A model generated the notes under the pieces. It saw only the letters and a list, made by a program, of their open reading frames with translations. It was not told the origin of the DNA and did not search any database. Of a stretch of DNA of 64,000 bases, positions 7,448-16,391 are shown one piece after another. Both the position numbers and the translations under genes were made by a program. Source of the stretch: Alphaproteobacteria bacterium SO-S41 (GTDB taxonomy: Bacteria > Pseudomonadota > Alphaproteobacteria > Micropepsales > Micropepsaceae); contig AP024629.1 of NCBI GenBank assembly GCA_019670725.1, positions 4,278,001 to 4,342,000 on the forward strand. The letters run 5' to 3'. The first letter of the stretch is position 1. Each line of letters opens with the position of its first letter.

Positions 7448-8692
7448 CTACCCTAGTCGAGTTTGGGTGGGCCGGAACAGGCGGCCCCGCTCGGTCACCA
7501 GAACGATGACGAAGGCGGCCAGCCCGCACAGCGCAAAGCCAAAGGTGAGCGGGATGACGGTGCCGTCGAAGTTCTGACCGATCGCGAAGCCGAGCAGGGC
7601 GCCGGTCACGGTGGTGATGAACCCCTGCACCGAGGATGCCGTGCCCGCGATATGGCCGAGCGGCTCCATCGCCATCGAGCCGAAATTCGAGCCGACCAGG
7701 CCGAAGCAGAACATCATGGCACCCTGGAGCGCGATGAAGCTCCAGATCGTCTCGTAGCCCGTCCACGCGACGATCGCGTGCACAACGGCGAAGCCGATAT
7801 AGGCAAGGATCGCCGAATGGGAGACGAAGCGCGTCCCCAGCCGTTCGACGATGCTGGCGTTCAGGAACGACGACAGGCCCATGAAGACGGCGATCGAGGC
7901 GAACAAAGCGGGGAACAGGGTTTCTTCGTCGAAGACATCGACGAAAACCTGCTGCGCCGAGGTCACGAAGCCGAAGAGGCCGCCCATGATGACGGCCTGG
8001 GCGAGCATGTAACCGACTGAAATGCGCTGGGTCAGCGTGAAGCGCACGGCGGCCGCGATGCTGGCGACCGAGATGGGCCGGCGATCCTCGGTATGGAGCG
8101 TCTCGGGGAGTTTCAGGAACGCCCAGAACGCCACAACGCCGCCGAAGATCGCCAGCACGCCGAAGATCCAGGGCCAGGGCGCGAACAGCAGGACGAGCTG
8201 GCCGATCGACGGCGCAAAGATCGGGATCGTCAGGAAGACGATGAAGGCCAGCGACATGACCCGCGCCATGCGGCGGCCCGAATAGCTGTCGCGCACGATG
8301 GAGACCGCGAGCACGCGGGTCGCGGCCGTGCCGACGCCCTGGAGGACGCGGGCGAGGAGCAGCATGGGAAAGGTCGTCGCAAAAGCGGCGGCAACGGAGA
8401 AAACGACGAAGATGCCAAGCCCCCACAGCAACACGGGCTTACGGCCATAACGATCGGAGAGCGGACCGTAGATGAGCTGGGAGACACCGAAGCCGAGCAG
8501 ATAGGCGGTGACCACCCATTGCCGCTCGTTCTCGGTGACGACGCCGAGCGCATGCCCGATGGCCGGCAAAGCGGGCAGCATGGCGTCGATCGACAGCGCG
8601 TTGACCGCCATCAGCAGGGCGATCAGGGCGACGAACTGGCGAAAGCCCATGCCCGGATGCGGGACACGGGCGGAAGTCGGCGATGCGGACAT
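7448..8692 (-). CDS. MFS drug-resistance transporter, Bcr/CflA type
   Basis: 414 aa, twelve predicted helices. The MFS loop motif GPLSDRYGRKPVLLWG follows helix 2, and the Asp of MAVNALSIDAMLPALPAIG in helix 1 is characteristic of DHA1 (Bcr/CflA) drug/H+ antiporters. It exports small toxic compounds using the proton gradient; the substrate cannot be told. The lipoprotein gene downstream is close enough to share its message. The divergent neighbour is a CocE-type hydrolase. Confidence 0.87.
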   Translation of the reverse strand: MSASPTSARVPHPGMGFRQFVALIALLMAVNALSIDAMLPALPAIGHALGVVTENERQWVVTAYLLGFGVSQLIYGPLSDRYGRKPVLLWGLGIFVVFSVAAAFATTFPMLLLARVLQGVGTAATRVLAVSIVRDSYSGRRMARVMSLAFIVFLTIPIFAPSIGQLVLLFAPWPWIFGVLAIFGGVVAFWAFLKLPETLHTEDRRPISVASIAAAVRFTLTQRISVGYMLAQAVIMGGLFGFVTSAQQVFVDVFDEETLFPALFASIAVFMGLSSFLNASIVERLGTRFVSHSAILAYIGFAVVHAIVAWTGYETIWSFIALQGAMMFCFGLVGSNFGSMAMEPLGHIAGTASSVQGFITTVTGALLGFAIGQNFDGTVIPLTFGFALCGLAAFVIVLVTERGRLFRPTQTRLG

Positions 8693-8804
8693 GAATAACT
8701 CGATTGCGATGCCCCGGACATGGCACCGCCGGAGGGCGATGCCAACCTTTGGCGGGCATTATCCCGCGCGCTGCGGGAAAATTGTCTCGCCACCGCCCGG
8801 CCGC

Positions 8805-8833
8805 TTGACTCCCGTCGCGGCAATTTGAAATAT
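8805..8833 (+). promoter_or_regulatory. Candidate sigma-70 promoter for the CocE-type hydrolase
   Basis: TTGACT (8805-8810), 17 bases, then AAATAT (8828-8833). It lies 26 bases before the ATG at 8860, with GGGAGG at 8849-8854 as ribosome site. Confidence 0.5.
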
Positions 8834-8859
8834 GAACACCGTTAACATGGGAGGCGCCG

Positions 8860-10716
8860 ATGTCCGCCGCGGACAGCCCGCCAGGCAGTAATCCGAGCGT
8901 CACGCGCGACGTCATGGTGCCGATGCGCGACGGCGTGCGGCTGGCGACGGATATCTATCGCCCCGCCGATGCAGGTGACGAAACCCTGCCCATCCTCTTC
9001 TACCGCACACCCTACGACAAGGACGAGACGGCCCGGCTCTATGGCTTTGCGTCGTTCCTGGCCGCGCACGGCTATACGGTCATCGCGCAGGATTGCCGCG
9101 GCTGCTTCAAGTCCGAGGGGGACGTCGACTTCCTGCGGCCGGAGGCGACGGACGGCTTCGACACGCTGCAATGGATCGCCGCCCAGCCCTGGGGCGATGC
9201 GGATGTCGGGAGCTGGGGGACATCCTGGTCGGGCTGGACGCAGACCGCGATGGCGGCGCTCGGCCCCACGCGGCTGAAGACGATCGTGCCCAATATGAGC
9301 GGCAGCGACGGCTGGACGAGCTCCATCCGCCATAGCGGCGCGCTGGAGCTGCGCTGGATCGCCTGGGCGTTCTGGCATGCGGCCGAGAACACGCAACGCG
9401 CCCTCGCCAAGGACGAGGCGATGGAGGCGGCGTTGATCCGCCCCGCCAAGCGCTTCAGCGACTGGCTCCGCGACTGGCCGATCAAGCGCGGCGAAACGCA
9501 GCTCGCGCTGACGCCCGCCTATGAGCGCTGGGCGCTCGAGGTGATGGCCGAAGCGGACCGCTCGGCGTTCTGGGATCACCCCTCTTACGCGCCGGCGCTG
9601 CATCAGCGCGCCGCACCGGACCAGTCGGCGCTGATCATGGGGTCCTGGTACGACTCCTACACGCGCGGCACGTTCGAGGCATGGCAGGCGCGGCGGGAGT
9701 CAGGCGCCGGGCGCGTGCAGCTGATGGTCGGGCCGTGGCTGCACGGGACCCAGACACTGGAAGCAGCGTCCGCCGGCGGGATCGCGTTTCCCGCCGATGC
9801 GGCCATCGCCGACTACAAGCGCTTCCTCCTCGCCTGGTTCGACCGGGAGTTGAAAGGCCAGGGCGCAGGGCCGACCGGCGCGGCGCCGCTGCGGCTGTTC
9901 GTGATGGGCGGCGGGTCCGGCAAGATAAATGCCGCGGGGCAGGTCGAGCATGGCGGCGTGTGGCGCGACGAGCAGGACTGGCCGCTCGTCCGCACGGACT
10001 TCCAGCGCTTCTATCTGCAACCGGACGGCGTCCTGTCGAGGACCCCACCGACGCTGAGCGAAGCCAGCTTCACCTATCGCTACGACCCCGCCGATCCAGT
10101 GCCGACGATCGGAGGCAGCATCTCGTCGATGAACGATACCGTCGCCGATCCGCCGCCGCCCGCGGCCTATCACGCCGCGATACCCAAGGAGCGCAAGACG
10201 GCGATCGTCGCGCCCGGCGGGTTCGACCAGCGCGTGACGGCGGCGACCTTCCGGCTCGACCCGCGCACCGGGCCGCTCGCCGCGCGCGCCGACGTGCTGG
10301 TCTTCGAGAGCGCACCGCTGGCCGCGCCGGTCGAGGTGACAGGGCCGATCCAGGCGCATCTGTGGGTGCGCACGGATGCCGCCGATACCGACATCACCGC
10401 CAAGCTGATCGACGTCTATCCGCCCTCGCCCGACCTGCCGGACGGCTTCGCGCTCAACCTCACCGACTCGATCCAGCGCCTGTCCTATCGCGACGGCGCA
10501 ACCAAGGCCGGGCCGGTGCCGCGCGGCGAGATTATCCCCGTCTCGATCACGCTCTACCCCACCAGCAATGTGTTCGCGGCGGGACATCGCATCCGTGTCG
10601 ATATCTCCAGCTCGAACTTCCCGCGTTTCGATCCCAATCCGCATGCGGCCGTGAACACCGTGTTCTGCGACGCCGCCCATCCTTCGCATATCGTCCTTCC
10701 GGTGATCCCGTCATGA
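8860..10716 (+). CDS. CocE/NonD family hydrolase (X-Pro dipeptidyl-peptidase S15 fold)
   Basis: 618 aa. The N-terminal alpha/beta-hydrolase domain (about 1-290) has VPMRDGVRLATDIYRP and the nucleophile motif GTSWSG, with Ser122 in the GxSxxG position. The oxyanion region is near YRTPYDKD. A C-terminal jelly-roll (about 390-610) ends with the family's RIRVDISSSNFPRFDPNPH. Members hydrolyse acyl esters or amides (cocaine esterase, X-Pro peptidases, glutaryl-acylase). The substrate is unknown. No signal peptide is seen, so probably cytoplasmic. Its stop overlaps the ATG of an aldehyde dehydrogenase (ATGA), suggesting a shared pathway in which an acid or amine released is further oxidised. Confidence 0.9.
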   Translation: MSAADSPPGSNPSVTRDVMVPMRDGVRLATDIYRPADAGDETLPILFYRTPYDKDETARLYGFASFLAAHGYTVIAQDCRGCFKSEGDVDFLRPEATDGFDTLQWIAAQPWGDADVGSWGTSWSGWTQTAMAALGPTRLKTIVPNMSGSDGWTSSIRHSGALELRWIAWAFWHAAENTQRALAKDEAMEAALIRPAKRFSDWLRDWPIKRGETQLALTPAYERWALEVMAEADRSAFWDHPSYAPALHQRAAPDQSALIMGSWYDSYTRGTFEAWQARRESGAGRVQLMVGPWLHGTQTLEAASAGGIAFPADAAIADYKRFLLAWFDRELKGQGAGPTGAAPLRLFVMGGGSGKINAAGQVEHGGVWRDEQDWPLVRTDFQRFYLQPDGVLSRTPPTLSEASFTYRYDPADPVPTIGGSISSMNDTVADPPPPAAYHAAIPKERKTAIVAPGGFDQRVTAATFRLDPRTGPLAARADVLVFESAPLAAPVEVTGPIQAHLWVRTDAADTDITAKLIDVYPPSPDLPDGFALNLTDSIQRLSYRDGATKAGPVPRGEIIPVSITLYPTSNVFAAGHRIRVDISSSNFPRFDPNPHAAVNTVFCDAAHPSHIVLPVIPS

Positions 10717-12173
10717 CCACGCTCAGCTCCATCGCCGCCCTGCAGACGCGCCACTTCTATATCGACGGCGCCTGGGTCGAGCCGATCGGCCGCGGCACCG
10801 GCGCGGTCGTCGATCCGTCCACGGAGGAAACGATCGCCACCATCGCGCTCGGCGAGGCCGCCGACGTGGATCGCGCCGTCGCCGCGGCGCGCAAGGCGTT
10901 CGAGAGCTTCTCGACGACGAGCGTCGCCGAGCGCATCGCGCTGCTGGAGCGCATTGCCGCCATCTACGAGACGCGCATGGAGGAGATCGCGCAGGCGGTC
11001 AGCCACGAGATGGGTGCGCCCATCTCCATCGCGCGCGGCTCGCATGCGCCGCAGGGCCTCGCGCATCTCAACGAGATGATCGTGGTGCTGCGCAACTTCC
11101 CCTTCGCCAAGCAGCGCGAGGCGACGCGGATCGTCCGCGAGCCCATCGGGGTGTGCGGGCTGATCACGCCGTGGAACTGGCCGCTCAACCAGATCGCCTG
11201 CAAGGTCGCGCCGGCGCTGGCGGCGGGCTGCACGGTGGTGCTGAAGCCGAGCGAGATGGCGCCGCTGAACGCGCTGATCTTCGCGGAGATCGTGCACGAG
11301 GCGGGCGTGCCGCCCGGCGTCTTCAATCTCGTCAACGGCGCAGGGCCGGCGGTCGGCGAGGCGCTGGCACGTCATCCCGACATCGACTTCATCTCGATCA
11401 CCGGATCGAACCGCGCCGGCGTCGCGGTGGCCAAGGCCGCCGCCGACACCGTCAAGCGCGTGGCGCAGGAGCTGGGCGGCAAGTCGGCCTGCATCGTGCT
11501 GGGCGATGCCGATGTCGGCGCCATCGCGCACGAGATCACGCTGCGCACCCTGCGCAATAGTGGCCAGTCCTGCGCGGCGCTGACGCGGCTGCTGGTGCCG
11601 GCCGGCCGCGAAGCCGAGGCGATGGCGGCGGCGCGCGAGGCGGCGTCGAGCGTGCTGGTCGGCGATCCCCGGCTGGAGGCAACGCAGATGGGTCCGGTCG
11701 CCAGCCTGGCGCAGTATCAGCGGGTGCAGGGCTTCATCGCCGGCGGCATCGAAGAGGGCGCCAAGCTGGTGGCGGGCGGTCCGGGACGGCCGGACGGCAT
11801 GACGCGCGGCGCCTTCGTGCGCCCGACCGTCTTCGCCGGTGTCACCCCCGCGATGCGCATCGCGCAGGAAGAGATCTTCGGACCCGTACTCTGCATCATG
11901 CCCTATGCCGATGAGGACGATGCGGTGCGGATCGCCAACGGTACGCGCTATGGCCTCTCCGGCGCCGTGCGCTCGCCCGACCGCGACCGCGCGGTCCGCG
12001 TCGCGCGGCGGCTGCGCACCGGCATGGTGCATGTGAATGCGACCCAGCCCGACTACGGCGCGCCCTTCGGCGGCTACAAGCAGTCGGGCAATGGCCGCGA
12101 GTGGAGCGCTTATGGTCTCGAAGAATTCCTCGAGACCAAGGCGCTGTTCGGGGTGACGGCGAGCGATCCCTGA
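10713..12173 (+). CDS. NAD(P)-dependent aldehyde dehydrogenase
   Basis: 486 aa, normal length. Catalytic Cys287 (NSGQSCAAL), general base Glu253 (QELGGKSA), Asn156 in TPWNWPLNQ and the GSNRAG nucleotide-binding turn are all present. It closes with PFGGYKQSGNGREWSAYGLEEFLETK. It oxidises an aldehyde to an acid. The Thr-Arg after the cysteine region resembles broad-range ALDHs, but the substrate is undetermined. Translationally coupled to the upstream hydrolase by a 4-base overlap. A longer open frame reaching back to 9681 is not coding, because it runs through the hydrolase in another frame. Confidence 0.93.
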   Translation: MTTLSSIAALQTRHFYIDGAWVEPIGRGTGAVVDPSTEETIATIALGEAADVDRAVAAARKAFESFSTTSVAERIALLERIAAIYETRMEEIAQAVSHEMGAPISIARGSHAPQGLAHLNEMIVVLRNFPFAKQREATRIVREPIGVCGLITPWNWPLNQIACKVAPALAAGCTVVLKPSEMAPLNALIFAEIVHEAGVPPGVFNLVNGAGPAVGEALARHPDIDFISITGSNRAGVAVAKAAADTVKRVAQELGGKSACIVLGDADVGAIAHEITLRTLRNSGQSCAALTRLLVPAGREAEAMAAAREAASSVLVGDPRLEATQMGPVASLAQYQRVQGFIAGGIEEGAKLVAGGPGRPDGMTRGAFVRPTVFAGVTPAMRIAQEEIFGPVLCIMPYADEDDAVRIANGTRYGLSGAVRSPDRDRAVRVARRLRTGMVHVNATQPDYGAPFGGYKQSGNGREWSAYGLEEFLETKALFGVTASDP

Positions 12174-12192
12174 AGGACCGCCCGCCGCGGTC

Positions 12193-14046
12193 TCAGCGCA
12201 TGAGCTCGTAGAGCGTGACCTTCAATTTGCCGTCGGGCCGCGCATCGTCGGGGTGCAGCATCGCGTGGAAGTCCGAGCCGACGAAGATCAATTGCTGATG
12301 CGCCGCCAGCTTGTCGGAATAGTAGGTCACGCCGGCAATCCCGTCTGACGTCACCAGGCGGCTGTCAATGACGACGCCGGCCTGAACGGGCCGGTTGTCG
12401 TCCGACTGGACGACGAAGACATATTGCGCGGCATCCGGCACTTCGAGGCCGTGGATCAGATTCTTGGGCGAATTCAGTTCGGGAATCGCCTCCGCCATCA
12501 TGCCCTCGAACTCCGCGACCTTCTTCACCTTGTCGGCGCCGCCGGCATCGTGCGCCATGGCGTCCATGATGTTCTTGAGCTGAACCTCGGGGGTCAGCGC
12601 CAGACGCGCATCGGCCTCGGCGAACTGCTTTTCGATCTGCGGCATCTGGGCGTCGACCTTGCCCTCCATGAGATCGAGCATCAGGTCGGCCCTCTGGGCG
12701 TAGTTGATCATGGCGGTGCTGCCGACACGGTGCACCTTGCCGTCGGTGTCCTTGAAGAAGTTCATGTTGCCGGCATTGTGAAAGGCGACGATTTCGCCCT
12801 TGGCGTTGAAGATGGCGCTGCCCGAGGCGCCGCCCGCGGACGGCACGGAGTGCTGCACGAGCTGCTCCTGCTCGACCGGACCCGGCGTCAGGAAGAAGGT
12901 GGTCAGCGAGGTGATGCGGCCGGTCTCGGCGGTCGGTTCGGGCATCATCACGTTGGTGCCGGCGACGCCTTCGCTGGGATAGCCGACATAGACGAGACCG
13001 TCGCCGGCCCGGAGGGCCGCCATCGTTTCACGCGAGGCGAGCTTCGCGGGCGGTCCCAGTTTGTCGGGCTCGGTGACGAACAGCAGCGCCACGTCATAGG
13101 CCGGAATGTAATAATTCCAGTCCTGGTTCGCGGCCCCGCCCATCACCTTCTGGCGGCTGTCGTTCAGGAACACCCATTCCTGGAAACGATCAAAGCCGGG
13201 ATGGACGCGCACGGCGTTGATCTCGACGAACGGATGGTCGAGGCCCTTGGACTGCCGGGCGATGAGCTTGCCGCCTGCCAGTTTCGGCTCGGTCGAGAGT
13301 TCGGTGAACATTTCCGCGACATGGGCATTGGTGGCGAGCGCCTTGGTGCCGTCGGGCATCAGCACCGAGGTGGCGGTGGCGACGCCCACCACATTGCCGG
13401 CGGCATCCAGCTGCTGCACGTAATAGACCGACTCCTTGTTCGCCGCGATGATCGTGGCCGCGTCGATGTTGGAGTTGCTGAGATTGGCGAGTTCCTTGCG
13501 GACGGCCGGCAGGTCGGTCTGGATGTCCTTCACCTGGCCTTGAACCGCGACGACGTCTTCCTTGAGGCTGTTGGTGATCAGCCAGCCGAGGCCGCCGAGA
13601 ACGAGGACCAGCGCAGCGATCGCCGCCACGATGCCGAGCGTCCGGTTGCCCTTGACGGAGGTCGCGTGCAGGTCGTGCGCCAGCTCGCGCTGGGGCTTGA
13701 GGATTTCGGTCTTTGCCTGGTTGGAGCCGCGGCCATCGATGCGCTCCAGCTTCAGGCGCGGGCCTTCCAGACTGCCGAGCTGGATTTCCGCGTCCTTGGG
13801 GACCGCCTGGTCGTCATAGAGCGGGCGGCCGTTCATGAAGACCGGCTTCTCGGGATTGATGACGAATTTGTAGCCGCCATACTCCTTGCGCAGCCCGAAA
13901 TGCTCGCGGCTGACCAGAGTGAGGTCGTCGGGAAAGCTTACATCGGCGTCGATGCCGCGCCCGAAATGGATCTGGCTCTTGTCGTCGTCGAAATCGAGTT
14001 CACGGCCGGCGAGCGGTCCGGTCACGTAGCGGATCTTCAAAGCCAT
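12193..14046 (-). CDS. Membrane-anchored FHA-trypsin-like serine protease fusion
   Basis: 617 aa. Residues 1-105 form a forkhead-associated phosphothreonine-binding domain (FGR at 28-30; VSREHF at 45-50; NGRPLYDD). One membrane helix spans about 138-157 (GIVAAIAALVLVLGGLGWLI). A coiled stretch follows (165-195), then a chymotrypsin-fold protease: His242 in TNAHVAEM, Asp318 in AYDVALLFV and Ser408 in GGASGSAIF complete the triad. An extra 130-residue C-terminal part is unassigned. Predicted topology is cytoplasmic FHA, periplasmic protease. This would link Ser/Thr phosphorylation inside to proteolysis outside. No Ser/Thr kinase is in the window. A GGGGGA ribosome site precedes the ATG. It lies 106 bases downstream of an acyltransferase gene on the same strand. 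Confidence 0.83.
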   Translation of the reverse strand: MALKIRYVTGPLAGRELDFDDDKSQIHFGRGIDADVSFPDDLTLVSREHFGLRKEYGGYKFVINPEKPVFMNGRPLYDDQAVPKDAEIQLGSLEGPRLKLERIDGRGSNQAKTEILKPQRELAHDLHATSVKGNRTLGIVAAIAALVLVLGGLGWLITNSLKEDVVAVQGQVKDIQTDLPAVRKELANLSNSNIDAATIIAANKESVYYVQQLDAAGNVVGVATATSVLMPDGTKALATNAHVAEMFTELSTEPKLAGGKLIARQSKGLDHPFVEINAVRVHPGFDRFQEWVFLNDSRQKVMGGAANQDWNYYIPAYDVALLFVTEPDKLGPPAKLASRETMAALRAGDGLVYVGYPSEGVAGTNVMMPEPTAETGRITSLTTFFLTPGPVEQEQLVQHSVPSAGGASGSAIFNAKGEIVAFHNAGNMNFFKDTDGKVHRVGSTAMINYAQRADLMLDLMEGKVDAQMPQIEKQFAEADARLALTPEVQLKNIMDAMAHDAGGADKVKKVAEFEGMMAEAIPELNSPKNLIHGLEVPDAAQYVFVVQSDDNRPVQAGVVIDSRLVTSDGIAGVTYYSDKLAAHQQLIFVGSDFHAMLHPDDARPDGKLKVTLYELMR

Positions 14047-14152
14047 CGTTGTCCCCCAGGCGGCAGGCGTCCATCGCCGTGCCGAGCGTCATCGCCGCGC
14101 GGATGCGGACGAGCGCTGGAGGAAAGCCATTCGGCGATTTCGCCGCCATCAC

Positions 14153-14938
14153 CTATTTGGGTGAGTGCGCCGTCCTGGCCGGTTTCGCGGCCTCTTCGGG
14201 GGAGGGCACCAGCACCGCCGGCGTCACCGGCCGGCCGGTCGCCGCGGCGACGAGTTCGGCGGTCTTGGCTTCGACCACGCCTTCAAGGCGCGCGAGGAAT
14301 TCGTCCTTCTCCAGCCCCGTCGGGATGGGATCGAGGAATTCGAGCGTCGCCGTGCCCGGCTTCTTCGCGGTGAAGCGCGGCCAGAAGAGGCCGAGATTCG
14401 TCGCGAGCGGCACGACGGGGAGATCGAAGTCGCGATACATGTGCCAGACGCCGGAGCGATAGCGGTACTTCTCGCCGATATTGGCGAGCGCGCCTTCCGG
14501 GAAGATCAGGATCTTGCGGCCTTCCTTGTGTGCATCGGCGGCGCGGTGCTTCAGCGCATCGCGCGCCTCCTGGCCGCCGCAGCTATTGACGACGATGGCG
14601 CCCAGTTTCTTCAGCACCGTGCCGAGCAGTGGCAGCTTCTCAAGATGATCGCCGGTGACGAAGGCGAGATCGTCGAACTGGTCGTAGGTGGCGAAGCCGT
14701 CGCCCCAGCTTTGATGCTTGGAGGCGACGATGAAGGCGCCCTGCGGCAGGCGCTCGCGGCCGCGCACGTCGAGCTTGATGCCGGCGAAGAACCGCATCGC
14801 CTGCACCATGCGGCGGACATAGCGGCGGATGATCCAGGCGGTGACGTTCCGCCCCGGCCAGAGCGCGCCGAAGGCGGCGCCGAGGCCGTAGAAGATGGAG
14901 AGCGCCCAATAGGCGACGGCGAAGGCGAAGTTGCGCAT
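14153..14938 (-). CDS. 1-acyl-sn-glycerol-3-phosphate acyltransferase (PlsC family)
   Basis: 261 aa. The N-terminal amphipathic/membrane segment (1-30) is followed by the acyltransferase motifs: HQSWGD (HX4D, catalytic), FPEGALANIG (motif III) and the VVPLATNLG region (motif IV). It acylates lysophosphatidic acid to phosphatidic acid at the inner membrane during phospholipid synthesis. The tail of about 35 residues is Ala/Pro-rich. It is followed by the FHA-protease gene. Several PlsC paralogues are common in alphaproteobacteria, so whether this is the housekeeping copy is not known. Confidence 0.88.
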   Translation of the reverse strand: MRNFAFAVAYWALSIFYGLGAAFGALWPGRNVTAWIIRRYVRRMVQAMRFFAGIKLDVRGRERLPQGAFIVASKHQSWGDGFATYDQFDDLAFVTGDHLEKLPLLGTVLKKLGAIVVNSCGGQEARDALKHRAADAHKEGRKILIFPEGALANIGEKYRYRSGVWHMYRDFDLPVVPLATNLGLFWPRFTAKKPGTATLEFLDPIPTGLEKDEFLARLEGVVEAKTAELVAAATGRPVTPAVLVPSPEEAAKPARTAHSPK

Positions 14939-15010
14939 GGCGCGACTATGGCGCGGGAGACGGGGTCGGCGCCAATGGTCTGTACGCCCCGGACGATTTA
15001 ACGCGGGGGA

Positions 15011-15484
15011 CTAGCCGCGGACGGCGGCTTCGATCTTGGCGACGTCGATCTTGCCCATGTCCATCATCGCGTCGAAGGCGCGCTTCGCCGTCGCGCCGCC
15101 CGCCGCCATCGCCTCGGTCAAGACGCGCGGCGTGATCTGCCAGGAGAGGCCCCATTTGTCCTTGCACCAACCGCAGGCGCTCTCCGCGCCGCCATTGCCG
15201 ACGATCGCATTCCACAGACGATCGGTTTCGGCCTGGTCCTCGGTCGCGATCTGGAAGGAGAAGGCTTCGCTGTGCTTGAACGTGTCGCCGCCGTTGAGGC
15301 CAATGCAGGGGATGCCGCAGACCGTGAACTCGACGGTGAGAACATCGCCTGCCTTGCCGTCCGGATAGTCGGACGGCGCGCGACGCACCGCGCCGACGGC
15401 GCTGTCGGGGAACGTCTTCGCATAAAACCGCGCGGCGTCTTCCGCGTCGTGGCTGTACCAGAGGCAGATCGTGTTCTTGTTCAT
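15011..15484 (-). CDS. VOC-family protein (3-demethylubiquinone-methyltransferase-like/PhnB-like)
   Basis: 157 aa. Matches the small '3-dmu-9_3-mt' branch of the vicinal oxygen chelate superfamily: NTICLWYSHDAEDAARFYAKTFP at the start, GIPCIGLNGGDTFKHSEAFSFQI in the middle and CGWCKDKWGLSWQITP. Despite the domain name these are not methyltransferases and their activity is unknown. A strong GGAGAGGAG lies upstream of the ATG. Single gene, with 72 bases before plsC downstream. Confidence 0.85.
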   Translation of the reverse strand: MNKNTICLWYSHDAEDAARFYAKTFPDSAVGAVRRAPSDYPDGKAGDVLTVEFTVCGIPCIGLNGGDTFKHSEAFSFQIATEDQAETDRLWNAIVGNGGAESACGWCKDKWGLSWQITPRVLTEAMAAGGATAKRAFDAMMDMGKIDVAKIEAAVRG

Positions 15485-15546
15485 GGCAAGGCTCCTCTCC
15501 TCGGCTGACGTAAAAAAAATCGGCGCGCCGCGCTTCGGTTCCGCTG

Positions 15547-15930
15547 CTAGGTGGGTGGGGTCTGCGCAGCCGCGGGCAGGCCGGTGACGCAGGCGTCCAG
15601 CGTAGGCGCGAAGGTCGCCTCGAGATGGCTTGCAAACATGACGGCGTCGATCTCGACCTTTGCGCCGCCGGTGGCGACCGGCGTGAAGACGAGCCGCGTC
15701 GCGGCCTTGTTGGGCACATCCTGTTCGATGACGGCCTTGTTCTTCCCCGCGCCGGGGTCGAAGCGGGGCGGCGTTCCCGCCCAGGGGTGTTTCTCATAGA
15801 CGCAGGCGGCGAGCGCGTCATAGGCGACGGGCATCGTCCGCCAATAGGTCGCGCCGCCCTGCAGCATGACGCAGCCCGAAAGCATCACGCACGCCGCCGT
15901 CCCGAGCCCGGCCAAGAGAGGTTTCCGCAT
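15547..15930 (-). CDS. Small lipoprotein of unknown function
   Basis: 127 aa from ATG 15930, which has AAGGAG 7 bases upstream. The lipobox is LSGC. The mature protein of about 107 residues has two further cysteines and no family I recognise. The longer open frame to 16026 runs into the tRNA gene and is rejected. Likely envelope-anchored. Confidence 0.7.
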   Translation of the reverse strand: MRKPLLAGLGTAACVMLSGCVMLQGGATYWRTMPVAYDALAACVYEKHPWAGTPPRFDPGAGKNKAVIEQDVPNKAATRLVFTPVATGGAKVEIDAVMFASHLEATFAPTLDACVTGLPAAAQTPPT

Positions 15931-16018
15931 GCGCTGCTCCTTGTCCGGGCAGCGTAGAGCGTTCGCGCGAGGCCACAATAGGCTCGCCGCGGGCCTCGAT
16001 GTCACATTGACGGTTGAA

Positions 16019-16095
<77 letters not shown>

Positions 16096-16190
16096 GCGAC
16101 GGGGGTGTCCTTAGACGAAACGAGGCTTGCGATCAAACGCCTCGCGAAGCATGGTCCGGCTCGAACGCGCGAGCCCCAATCCAGTCAGCC

Positions 16191-16391
16191 ATGACCCAGA
16201 CCGCACCCGGCCCCAAGACCCCCACGACCCCGCCCCCCGAGGTCATCCATGTCCACGACCACCGCGTCGCCTGCGACGGCGGCGGCGGGGCGCTGGGGCA
16301 CCCCCGCGTCTTCCTGGAGATCGGCGAGGACGGCCAGGCGACCTGCGGCTATTGCGACCGGCTGTTCGTGCTGGACGGCGACGGCCATTAG
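16191..16391 (+). CDS. CHCC zinc-finger protein (NDUFS6-like)
   Basis: 66 aa. A small zinc-binding domain with ligands Cys28, His37, Cys52 and Cys55 in [19 protein letters not shown] and TCGYCDRLF. It is homologous to the C-terminal part of the mitochondrial complex I subunit NDUFS6, and alphaproteobacterial members accompany complex I. The ATG at 16191 is the first sensible start, since the longer open frame begins inside the tRNA. It ends tail-to-tail with the MFS gene, overlapping by 4 bases. Confidence 0.87.
   Translation: MTQTAPGPKTPTTPPPEVIHVHDHRVACDGGGGALGHPRVFLEIGEDGQATCGYCDRLFVLDGDGH

Noticed and set aside
12424-14373. 649-aa plus-strand open frame opposite the FHA-protease gene
   Set aside because: Lies fully within the minus-strand gene with its domain motifs; the frame contains no recognisable domain.
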